A DNA stretch of 5,674 nt from assembly GCA_025363325.1 (NCBI GenBank), contig JANYEF010000323.1, positions 1-5,674 of the forward strand, given 5' to 3'. Made by a program: the position numbers and the translations under genes. Positions 1-5,674 of this stretch are shown here, piece after piece. The stretch comes from Nitrospira sp. (GTDB lineage: Bacteria > Nitrospirota > Nitrospiria > Nitrospirales > Nitrospiraceae). Position 1 is the stretch's first letter. Every line of letters starts with the position of its first letter. The notes beneath the pieces were generated by a model, which was not told the origin of the DNA, searched no databases, and saw only the letters and a list, made by a program, of their open reading frames with translations.

Positions 1-3000
1 CACGCCTGCCGTATCCGGGCCTTTGTCCGCAACGGCGTCGTGATGCGGGTCGAGCAGAACTACGACCACCAGACCTATGAAGACCTCTATGGCAACCGTG
101 GAACCTTTGCTCATAACCCGCGCATGTGTTTGAAGGGGTACACCTTCCATCGCCGCGTCTACGGCCCCTATCGGTTGAAGGGTCCCTTGATGCGAAAGGG
201 CTGGAAGGAATGGATGGACGCAGGCTCACCGGAGCTGACCCCAGAAACGAAGCGCAAGTATAAGTTTGACAGCCGCTTTCTGGACGACATGCTGCGTGTG
301 TCATGGGATACGGCCTTCACCTATGCCGCGAAGGCCATGATCATCATTGCCACTCGGTACAGCGGAGAAGCCGGTGCTCGTCGTCTCCGTGAGCAGGGGT
401 ATGCGCCGGAAATGATCGAGATGATGAAGGGCGCGGGCACCCGTACCTTCAAGCATCGCGCCGGCATGCCGGTCCTCGGCATCATCGGCAAGATGGGGAA
501 CACCCGGATGAACGGCGGCGTCAACGCGCTGCTAGACACCTGGATCAGGAAGGTCGGCCCGGAGCAGGCCCAGGGCGGTCGCTATTGGTCGAACTATACC
601 TGGCACGGCGACCAGAACCCCTCTGACCCCTGGTGGTGCGGGGCCCAGGCGTCCGACTGCGACCTCTCCGACATGCGCTTCTCCAAGCTGAACACCAGCT
701 GGGGTAAGAACTTTGTCGAGAATAAGATGCCGGAAGCCCACTGGAAGTTGGAGTCTATCGAGCGGGGCGCCCGAGTCGTGGTCATCACACCCGAGTATAA
801 CCCCACCGCCACCCGTGCCGACTACTGGATGCCGCTCCGGCCCGCGTCCGACGGCGCCATTTTCCTAGGCGCCATGAAGATCATCGTCGATGAGAATATG
901 CATGACGTCGACTTCCTCAAGGGCTATACCGATGCGCCCGTGCTCGTCCGTACGGATACCTTGCAGTTCCTGGATCCACGCGACGTGGTCACCGAGTACC
1001 AGTTCCCGGACTTCTCGAAGAGCTACTCGGGCCGGGTACAGTCCTTGACGCCCGAGCAGGTCCAGCGGCTCGGCGGGATGATGGTCTGGGACCTGAACAA
1101 GAAGCAGGCGGTCCCGCTCCATCGGGAGCAGGTCGGCTGGCACTATCAGAACAGCGGCATTGACGCCGCCCTCACCGGGACCTACCGCGTGAAGCTGCTC
1201 AACGGTCGAGAAATCGACGCGATGCCGGTCTGGCAGATGTACTTGGTACACTTCCAGGATTACGATCTGGACACGTGCCATCAGATCTGCAGGACGCCGA
1301 AAGATCTCCTGGTCCGGTGGGCACGGGATTCAGGCTCGATCAAGCCCGCCGCAATCCATAACGGCGAAGGGACGAACCACTACTTCCATCAGACCATCAA
1401 CTCTCGTGGCGCCGCAATGGTGCTCATCGTCACCGGCAACGTCGGAAAGTTCGGCACCGGGCAGCATACCTGGTCCGGCAACTACAAGGCCGGAATCTGG
1501 ACGGCCACGCCCTGGTCCGGTGCTGGCCTGGCGGTGCATACGGGGGAGGATCCGTTCAACATCACTCTGGATCCGAACGCGCACGGCAAAGAAATCAAAA
1601 CGAAGTCGTATTACTACGGCGAAGAAGTCGGCTATTGGAACCACGGCGACACCGCCCTGATCGTCAGCACGCCGAAGTACGGACGCAAGGTGTTCACGGG
1701 CAAGACGCACATGCCGACCCCGAGCAAATTCCGTTGGGTGGTCAATGTGAACGTGCTCAACAACGCCAAGCACCACTATGACATGGTGCGCAACGTCGAT
1801 CCGAACATCGAGACCCTGATCTGTCAGGACATCGAGATGACCTCAGACGTCAACCACAACGACATCGCCTTCGCCGCGAACTCCTGGATGGAGTTCACCT
1901 ATCCGGAAATGACGGTGACGGTGTCCAATCCATGGATTCAGATCTGGAAGGGCGGGATCCGGCCCCTGTACGACACGCGGAACGACCTCGATAGCTTTGC
2001 CGGCGTTGCAGCCAAGTTGTCTGACATGACCGGCGACACGCGTATGCGCGACTATTTCAAGTTCGTCTACGAAAACCGCGTCGACGTCTATGCGCAGCGC
2101 ATGCTCGATGCCTCCAGCACCTTCTACGGATACAGCGCGGACGTCATGCTGAAGTCTGAAAAGGGCTGGATGGTCATGGTGCGGACCTATCCGCGCACTC
2201 CCTTCTGGGAAGAGACCAACGAGTCGAAGCCCATGTGGACGCGCACCGGCCGGTACGAAACCTATCGGACCGAGCCAGAGGCGATCGAATACGGTGAAAA
2301 CTTCATCTCACACCGTGAAGGCACGGAAGCGACACCGTATCTGCCGAACGCCATCATGACCAGCAACCCGTATGTCCGTCCTGACGACTACGGGATTCCG
2401 GTCACGGCCCAGCACCATGACGACAAGACGGTGCGGAACATCAAGCTCCCGTGGCAAGAAATCAAGCGGCATGCGAATCCGTTGTGGGAAAAGGGGTACC
2501 AGTTCTACTGCGTCACGCCGAAGACCCGGCACCGGGTGCACAGCCAATGGTCTGTGAACGACTGGGTGCAGATTTACGAGTCGAACTTCGGCGATCCGTA
2601 CCGCATGGACAAACGGACACCAGGGGTGGGCGAACACCAGTTGCACATCAACCCGCAGGCGGCGAAAGACCGCGGCATCAACGACGGCGACTACATCTAT
2701 GTGGACGGCAACCCGGTGGACCGGCCCTATCGTGGCTGGAAGCCGTCAGATCCGTACTATAAGGTCGCGCGCCTCATGATCCGCGCGAAGTACAACCCGG
2801 CCTATCCGTACCACGTCACGATGGCGAAGCACGCCCCGTACGTCTCGACACCGAAATCGGTCAAGGGCCATGAGACACGGCCAGACGGACGCGCCATCGC
2901 GGTGGACACCGGCTATCAATCCAACTTCCGGTATGGGGCCCAACAGTCCTTTACTCGAAGCTGGTTGATGCCGATGCACCAGACCGACTCGTTGCCAGGC

Positions 3001-3222
3001 AAGCACGCCATCGCCTGGAAGTTCAAGTGGGGCTACCAGGTCGACCACCATGCGATCAATACGGTCCCGAAGGAATGCCTCATCCGTATCACCAAGGCGG
3101 AAGACGGTGGCATCGGGGCACGGGGTCCATGGGAGCCGGTCCGGACCGGATTCACGCCGGGCCAAGAGAACGAGTTCATGATCAAGTGGCTCAAAGGCGA
3201 ACACATCAAGATCAAGGTGTAA
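1..3222 (+). CDS. nxrA: Nitrite oxidoreductase alpha (catalytic molybdopterin) subunit, 5'-truncated by the window
   Basis: The reading frame is open from base 1 and gives 1073 residues. The GTG at 40 is internal, not the start. Nitrospira NxrA is about 1,150 residues from memory, so some 70-75 residues are missing, including the expected Tat signal and the first two ligands of the N-terminal Fe-S cluster. Visible-residue numbering: Cys3 (HACRIR) and Cys43 (PRMCLKG) align with the last two ligands of the NarG-type H/C-C-C-C cluster. Asp204 in YTWHGDQ is the expected Asp ligand of molybdenum in type II DMSO reductases. HNGEGTNH (453-460) and TGNVGKFGTG (478-487) are typical family motifs. HRVHSQW (844-850) and the region around 881-904 form the C-terminal molybdopterin-dinucleotide-binding domain. 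The enzyme oxidises nitrite to nitrate, in Nitrospira on the periplasmic side, and passes electrons to NxrB. NarG-type nitrate reductase is the main alternative. The resemblance to Nitrospira NxrA and the linked nxrB make NXR much more likely. Confidence 0.96.
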   Translation, partial: HACRIRAFVRNGVVMRVEQNYDHQTYEDLYGNRGTFAHNPRMCLKGYTFHRRVYGPYRLKGPLMRKGWKEWMDAGSPELTPETKRKYKFDSRFLDDMLRVSWDTAFTYAAKAMIIIATRYSGEAGARRLREQGYAPEMIEMMKGAGTRTFKHRAGMPVLGIIGKMGNTRMNGGVNALLDTWIRKVGPEQAQGGRYWSNYTWHGDQNPSDPWWCGAQASDCDLSDMRFSKLNTSWGKNFVENKMPEAHWKLESIERGARVVVITPEYNPTATRADYWMPLRPASDGAIFLGAMKIIVDENMHDVDFLKGYTDAPVLVRTDTLQFLDPRDVVTEYQFPDFSKSYSGRVQSLTPEQVQRLGGMMVWDLNKKQAVPLHREQVGWHYQNSGIDAALTGTYRVKLLNGREIDAMPVWQMYLVHFQDYDLDTCHQICRTPKDLLVRWARDSGSIKPAAIHNGEGTNHYFHQTINSRGAAMVLIVTGNVGKFGTGQHTWSGNYKAGIWTATPWSGAGLAVHTGEDPFNITLDPNAHGKEIKTKSYYYGEEVGYWNHGDTALIVSTPKYGRKVFTGKTHMPTPSKFRWVVNVNVLNNAKHHYDMVRNVDPNIETLICQDIEMTSDVNHNDIAFAANSWMEFTYPEMTVTVSNPWIQIWKGGIRPLYDTRNDLDSFAGVAAKLSDMTGDTRMRDYFKFVYENRVDVYAQRMLDASSTFYGYSADVMLKSEKGWMVMVRTYPRTPFWEETNESKPMWTRTGRYETYRTEPEAIEYGENFISHREGTEATPYLPNAIMTSNPYVRPDDYGIPVTAQHHDDKTVRNIKLPWQEIKRHANPLWEKGYQFYCVTPKTRHRVHSQWSVNDWVQIYESNFGDPYRMDKRTPGVGEHQLHINPQAAKDRGINDGDYIYVDGNPVDRPYRGWKPSDPYYKVARLMIRAKYNPAYPYHVTMAKHAPYVSTPKSVKGHETRPDGRAIAVDTGYQSNFRYGAQQSFTRSWLMPMHQTDSLPGKHAIAWKFKWGYQVDHHAINTVPKECLIRITKAEDGGIGARGPWEPVRTGFTPGQENEFMIKWLKGEHIKIKV

Positions 3223-3235
3223 GGCAGATGGACGA

Positions 3236-3262
3236 ATGACATGCCTCGAGTATTCATATAAT
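3236..3262 (+). promoter_or_regulatory. Putative sigma70-type promoter between nxrA and the receiver gene
   Basis: ATGACA (3236-3241) matches the -35 consensus at five of six positions. TATAAT (3257-3262) is a perfect -10, and the spacer is 15 bases, slightly short. Transcription would start near 3269 and give a leader of about 60 bases before the ATG at 3330. The site lies in an AT-rich patch just after the nxrA stop, in otherwise GC-rich DNA. If real, the receiver gene and possibly nxrB can be transcribed independently of nxrA. Sigma-factor preferences in Nitrospira are assumed to follow the general bacterial consensus. Confidence 0.45.
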
Positions 3263-3265
3263 ACC

Positions 3266-3283
3266 AGTGCCGCTCTTGGCACT
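3266..3283 (+). repeat. Inverted repeat on the predicted transcription start: hairpin or operator
   Basis: AGTGCC (3266-3271) and GGCACT (3278-3283) are perfect 6-base arms around GCTCTT. A G-T pair could extend the stem and leave a 4-base loop. No T-run follows, so a classical terminator is unlikely. The repeat covers the expected start site of the promoter at 3236-3262. It could be an operator for a dimeric regulator, or form a 5'-end or intercistronic RNA stem. Six-base arms can occur by chance, so function is inferred only from position. Confidence 0.35.
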
Positions 3284-3287
3284 TACA

Positions 3288-3311
3288 GGCCAGGGGCGGC
3301 TACTTCTGGCC
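3288..3311 (+). repeat. Second inverted repeat in the nxrA-receiver gap
   Basis: GGCCAG (3288-3293) and CTGGCC (3306-3311) are perfect 6-base arms. The inner bases can extend the stem by two G-U pairs and one G-C pair, leaving a loop of about 6 bases. It lies only 4 bases after the first repeat and 18 bases before the receiver start codon. GCCGC (3269-3273) in the first repeat can also pair with GCGGC (3296-3300) in the loop region of this one, so two alternative folds are possible. There is no T-tract. It may be an mRNA-processing or stabilising stem, or an initiation-modulating structure; this is inference. Confidence 0.3.
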
Positions 3312-3329
3312 GTCTATTGCTAGAGCAAA

Positions 3330-3725
3330 ATGTGGGATTCGTCATTGCAGCCACGCAACATATTTATAGCAGACGATAATGAACTCCTACTCTCTGCTCT
3401 CCGTAGACGGTTTGAAGGGAAATTCCGGCGGGTATGTGTCTTCAGTTCGGGAGAAAGTCTCTTGGACGCCATCGTTTATGAGACGCCGGATATCATTGTA
3501 TTAGATTTGAAAATGCCTGGCGCGAGCGGGATAGAAACATTGCGGAGGGTCCGGTGCATTCATCCACAGGCGCTGGTGATTCTCTTGACAGCCTACGGTT
3601 CTTCAGAGGATCGTGAGGCCGCACAGGTACTCGGCGTCTTTGACGTGGTAACGAAGAGAGTCGGCCTCGAAGATCTCGATTTGGCAGTCGCACGCGCGTT
3701 GGGGCGCCTGGGCACAGGTTCCTAG
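3330..3725 (+). CDS. Single-domain response regulator (CheY-like receiver)
   Basis: The 131-residue product is a receiver domain and nothing more. The acidic pair Asp15-Asp16 ends strand 1 (IFIADDNE). Asp59 in IIVLDLKMPG is the phospho-acceptor. Thr87 (ILLTAYG) and Lys109 (VVTKR) are the conserved switch residues. The usual Pro after that Lys is Arg110. No DNA-binding or enzymatic output domain follows, so it should act by protein contact, as a phosphorelay member, or by titrating a kinase. An in-frame TAG at 3321-3323 makes ATG 3330 the first possible start. No clear Shine-Dalgarno precedes it, which suggests weak translation. It lies 107 bases after nxrA and 90 bases before nxrB, in the same direction. 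Three ATA codons (residues 11, 13, 68) plus CTA, TTA and AGA contrast with nxrB, which has no ATA. No cognate kinase is in the window. The family call is secure; a role in NXR regulation is inferred from position. Confidence 0.92.
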   Translation: MWDSSLQPRNIFIADDNELLLSALRRRFEGKFRRVCVFSSGESLLDAIVYETPDIIVLDLKMPGASGIETLRRVRCIHPQALVILLTAYGSSEDREAAQVLGVFDVVTKRVGLEDLDLAVARALGRLGTGS

Positions 3726-3802
3726 GAGTCTCAGTGCAACAGTATTCAACTGCGCCGTATGGAACGATGAAAAGATAGTCGTACTTCTAATACAGAGCAC
3801 AG

Positions 3803-3808
3803 AGGAGG
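3803..3808 (+). promoter_or_regulatory. Perfect Shine-Dalgarno of nxrB
   Basis: AGGAGG lies 7 bases before the ATG at 3816, the ideal spacing, and fixes the nxrB start. The receiver gene just upstream has nothing comparable, so the two cistrons should be translated at very different rates. In the rest of the 3726-3815 gap I find no -35/-10 pair at proper spacing. TCTAAT (3786-3791) resembles a -10 but has no partner. nxrB is therefore probably transcribed from upstream. Confidence 0.85.
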
Positions 3809-3815
3809 ATTCACC

Positions 3816-5105
3816 ATGCCTGAAGTGTATAACTGGCAACTGGGACGGAAGATGCTGTATCCCTACGAGGAACGGCATCCGAAGTGGCAGTTTGCCTTTG
3901 TGTTCAACATCAACCGGTGTTTAGCGTGTCAGACCTGTTCGATGGCTGACAAGTCGACCTGGCTCTTCTCCAAGGGTCAGGAATACATGTGGTGGAACAA
4001 CGTGGAAACCAAGCCGTACGGCGGATACCCACAGTTCTACGACGTGAAGATTACCCAGCTCATCGAGCAAGTGAATCCGGGCGGACAGGTGTGGAACGTC
4101 CGGGTGGGACGGAAGCACCATGCCCCCTACGGGGTGTTCGAAGGGATGACCATTTTCGACGCCGGGGCCAAGGTCGGCCAGGCCGCGATCGGCTATATCC
4201 CGACGGACCAAGAATGGCGGTTCGTGAACATCTATGAAGATACGGCGACCTCGATGCGGGCCCTCGTGGAGGGCATCGATAAAACAGGATTTTCACGGGA
4301 CGAACCGTGGAAGATGACGGGCAGCAGTCTGCCGGAGCATGAGACGTTCTTCTTCTATCTCCAGCGGATTTGCAACCACTGCACGTATCCGGGCTGCTTG
4401 GCAGCTTGCCCGCGGAAGGCGATCTACAAGAGACCCGAAGACGGGATCGTGTTGATCGACCAGAACCGATGCCGCGGGTATAAGAAATGCGTGGAGCAGT
4501 GCCCATTCAAGAAACCGATGTATCGCGGAACCACACGCGTATCCGAGAAGTGCATCGCATGTTATCCGCGCATCGAAGGTAAGGACCCGCTGACGGGCGG
4601 CGAGCCGATGGAAACGCGCTGCATGGCGGCCTGCGTCGGAAAGATCCGGATGCAGAGCCTGGTGCGCATCGGTGAGGACGGCCTGTGGGCGGAAGATCGG
4701 TGGCACCCGCTCTACTACGCGATTCGCGTGGAGCAGGTGGCGCTCCCACTGTATCCGCAGTGGGGCACCGAGCCCAACGGCTTTTACATTCCGCCACGGC
4801 ACAGCCCGCGTGGCTATGCGCGACAGATGTTCGGCCCGGGCGTCGATAACGCCATCGAAAAGTATCTCGTGCCCAGCCGTGAACTGTTGGCAGTCCTCCA
4901 GCTCTGGAGAGCCAGCCAGCAGATCATCTTCCGGTACGATGTCATTCCTGGTCCGAAAGTGTTCGAGACCCAAATCCACGGGAAACGGTTCGAGATGTAC
5001 AACGATACCGTGTTGGGCTTCAATAAGTCGGGCAAGGAAGTGGCGCGGATTCAGGTCGAAGAGCCGATCTACATTCGGCCGGCCGAGCGCGTCACCTGGC
5101 TGTAA
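3816..5105 (+). CDS. nxrB: Nitrite oxidoreductase beta (iron-sulfur) subunit
   Basis: The 429-residue product is complete and recognisable along its whole length as Nitrospira NxrB, the usual marker gene for the genus. It is the electron-transfer subunit and carries cluster-binding groups like those of NarH. Group I is Cys35, Cys38, Cys41 with Asp45 where NarH has the fourth Cys. Group II is Cys186, Cys189, Cys194, Cys198. Group III is Cys219, Cys225, Cys229 with Tyr222 where ferredoxin-like groups have Cys and NarH has Trp, which fits a [3Fe-4S] cluster. Group IV is Cys246, Cys249, Cys269, Cys273. In the NarH fold the groups pair across the sequence (I with IV, II with III) to hold four clusters. 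There is no signal peptide. Export together with Tat-targeted NxrA is the known proposal for Nitrospira. The start is fixed by AGGAGG at 3803. Codon use is strongly biased to G/C-ending codons, as expected for one of the most abundant proteins of the cell. A terminator follows 24 bases after the stop. Confidence 0.98.
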   Translation: MPEVYNWQLGRKMLYPYEERHPKWQFAFVFNINRCLACQTCSMADKSTWLFSKGQEYMWWNNVETKPYGGYPQFYDVKITQLIEQVNPGGQVWNVRVGRKHHAPYGVFEGMTIFDAGAKVGQAAIGYIPTDQEWRFVNIYEDTATSMRALVEGIDKTGFSRDEPWKMTGSSLPEHETFFFYLQRICNHCTYPGCLAACPRKAIYKRPEDGIVLIDQNRCRGYKKCVEQCPFKKPMYRGTTRVSEKCIACYPRIEGKDPLTGGEPMETRCMAACVGKIRMQSLVRIGEDGLWAEDRWHPLYYAIRVEQVALPLYPQWGTEPNGFYIPPRHSPRGYARQMFGPGVDNAIEKYLVPSRELLAVLQLWRASQQIIFRYDVIPGPKVFETQIHGKRFEMYNDTVLGFNKSGKEVARIQVEEPIYIRPAERVTWL

Positions 5106-5129
5106 GTTTCAGTTAGGCCATCGATTCAC

Positions 5130-5169
5130 AGGGGGCGGAGTTCCTTCGAGGACTCCGCCCCTTCTGTTT
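5130..5169 (+). terminator. Rho-independent terminator after nxrB
   Basis: GGGGCGGAG (5132-5140) pairs with CTCCGCCCC (5153-5161). The stem continues as TCCT/AGGA (5142-5145, 5149-5152) past one bulged T, with a tiny loop; other inner pairings are possible. A T-rich stretch, TTCTGTTT (5162-5169), follows directly. No T-tract lies on the other side, so it acts on + strand transcripts only. It ends the nxrB transcript and separates it from the gene at 5310. Confidence 0.88.
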
Positions 5170-5208
5170 GAGCCAAGCCTGCTGAATCCTACCGGTCTTT
5201 CGGCTCAA
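5168..5208 (+). repeat. Inverted repeat TTGAGCC...GGCTCAA in the downstream leader
   Basis: Perfect 7-base arms at 5168-5174 and 5202-5208 enclose 27 bases with little internal pairing. The left arm overlaps the T-tract end of the nxrB terminator. It lies upstream of the promoter at 5231-5259, so it could be a regulator site for the following gene. The long loop makes an RNA hairpin weak. It may be chance. Confidence 0.2.
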
Positions 5209-5214
5209 CCTATA

Positions 5215-5229
5215 TGCGCCTTCTGCGCA
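5215..5229 (+). repeat. Small inverted repeat abutting the -35 box
   Basis: TGCGC (5215-5219) and GCGCA (5225-5229) flank a 5-base spacer, CTTCT, and end one base before the -35 hexamer at 5231. The place suits an activator or repressor half-site pair. Five-base arms are short, and no known family is recognised. Confidence 0.22.
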
Positions 5230-5230
5230 C

Positions 5231-5259
5231 TTGACGTTGGCTAGTGTGTCCAGTAGAGT
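5231..5259 (+). promoter_or_regulatory. Putative sigma70-type promoter for the gene at 5310
   Basis: TTGACG (5231-5236) matches the -35 consensus at five of six positions. TAGAGT (5254-5259) matches the -10 at four of six, keeping the important T1, A2 and T6. The spacer is exactly 17 bases. The predicted start is near 5266, giving a leader of about 44 bases. It lies after the nxrB terminator, so the small gene appears to be its own transcription unit. Confidence 0.5.
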
Positions 5260-5309
5260 TAGAAGGTTATAAGGGCGTCTTTCCATCCCAAGTCTAGGGT
5301 ATCATCAGC

Positions 5310-5639
5310 GTGACCTCTCCTCAGCAGCAATCAATCCCATTTGCTGCCCAAGCCATACCCTTCGGCGAGTTTCTGGCCTCAGGAAAACTCCCAGAAGGCT
5401 ATCTCGCCAGCGAGTATCTCGCTCAGCAATTCGTCGAGCGTCTTGTACACTATGTTCTCAGTGTCCCAGCCGGCAGTTACACCATGGCTCAATTGGGCCA
5501 TCTCCTGGAACAGATAGACTCTCGCTCACAGGTCCTCTTCTTCAAACGTCTCAAAGAAACCAGTCCCGAGAGTCTCAAAGATTTCGCCCCGCTCTATTAC
5601 GGCTTCATGAACGAGTTTCATTCTCTCCTGTTTACCTAG
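5310..5639 (+). CDS. Small protein of unknown function, GTG start
   Basis: I do not recognise the family. The frame gives 109 residues from GTG at 5310. An in-frame TAG at 5295-5297 rules out any earlier ATG, GTG or TTG. A weak AGGG (5296-5299) lies 10 bases upstream. The next in-frame ATG is codon 59 (5484) and would discard half the protein. The product has no Cys, no signal peptide and no clear membrane segment. After a Gln/Pro-rich start (residues 4-17) it looks mostly helical. Residues 20-50 look amphipathic and include a doubled YLA (31-33, 36-38). Residues 86-108 are rich in Phe, Tyr and Leu. The apparent promoter at 5231-5259 and the terminator before it support an independent gene. 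Its codon use is less G/C-ended than that of nxrB. Nothing in the sequence ties it to nitrite oxidation except position. Confidence 0.7.
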   Translation: MTSPQQQSIPFAAQAIPFGEFLASGKLPEGYLASEYLAQQFVERLVHYVLSVPAGSYTMAQLGHLLEQIDSRSQVLFFKRLKETSPESLKDFAPLYYGFMNEFHSLLFT

Positions 5640-5674
5640 CCCTACAACTTTTTCCTTGTCGCCTTGGCATTCTC

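Noticed and set aside
40..42. GTG at 40 as the start of nxrA
   Set aside because: The frame is open to base 1, and the upstream codons encode HACRIRAFVRNG, which includes a conserved cluster Cys. The gene clearly begins before the window.
2746..3282. A 178-codon open frame on the - strand opposite the 3' end of nxrA
   Set aside because: It is a shadow of the GC-rich nxrA frame. nxrA has clear family motifs here, and the reverse product resembles no family and has low-complexity Arg/Val/Asp-rich composition.
3266..3311. The two stems after nxrA as a rho-independent terminator
   Set aside because: Neither stem is followed by a T-run (TACAGG and GTCTAT follow), so intrinsic termination is not supported.
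3726..3815. A separate promoter for nxrB in the receiver-nxrB gap
   Set aside because: -10-like words (TCTAAT at 3786, GATAGT at 3774) have no -35 at 16-18 bases. A CAGTGC word shared with the other gap and a 4-base-arm palindrome at 3740-3752 are within chance.
4293..4979. A 228-codon open frame on the - strand opposite nxrB
   Set aside because: It lies entirely over the conserved Fe-S region of nxrB and exists because of codon bias on the + strand. It has no start signal or recognisable domain.
4672..5244. A 190-codon + strand frame overlapping the end of nxrB and the terminator
   Set aside because: It is out of frame with nxrB, has Arg/Ser-rich shadow composition, and runs through the terminator hairpin.
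5640..5674. A terminator or further gene in the last 35 bases
   Set aside because: There is a short T-run (CTTTTTCC) but no stem before it, and the stretch is too short to judge coding.

Overview
The window holds part of a nitrite oxidoreductase (NXR) locus from a Nitrospira-type nitrite oxidiser (phylum Nitrospirota). Canonical and comammox Nitrospira cannot be separated from this sequence alone. The assignment rests on NxrB (429 codons), which is recognisable essentially end to end as the Nitrospira form. It also rests on the large subunit, a type II DMSO-reductase-family molybdopterin protein with Nitrospira-like motifs. All genes lie on the + strand.

Layout: (1) 1-3222 is nxrA without its 5' end; roughly 70-75 codons, including the expected Tat signal, lie outside. 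(2) 3223-3329 is a 107-base gap with a good sigma70-like promoter and two adjacent inverted repeats. The first repeat sits on the predicted transcription start. (3) 3330-3725 encodes a stand-alone CheY-like receiver protein between the two NXR subunit genes. (4) 3726-3815 is a 90-base gap with no convincing promoter, ending in a perfect AGGAGG. (5) 3816-5105 is complete nxrB. (6) 5130-5169 is a strong rho-independent terminator that closes the cluster. (7) 5170-5309 is a leader with small inverted repeats and a sigma70-like promoter. (8) 5310-5639 is a small GTG-started gene of unknown function. (9) In 5640-5674 I see nothing.

How the parts work together: NxrA carries the molybdenum bis-MGD site that oxidises nitrite to nitrate, plus one Fe-S cluster. 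NxrB carries four Fe-S clusters that lead electrons out towards a haem subunit and the respiratory chain. No NxrC/haem subunit, membrane anchor, chaperone or sensor kinase lies in the window. The receiver gene differs from its neighbours in codon use and has no visible Shine-Dalgarno, while nxrB has an ideal one. This suggests a regulator made at a low level inside a very highly expressed catalytic operon. I see no CRISPR, IS element, tRNA, rRNA or phage feature. The core of the window is a known system. The less ordinary parts are the embedded receiver with its own promoter and palindrome, the non-Cys cluster positions of NxrB, and the unknown gene at the end.
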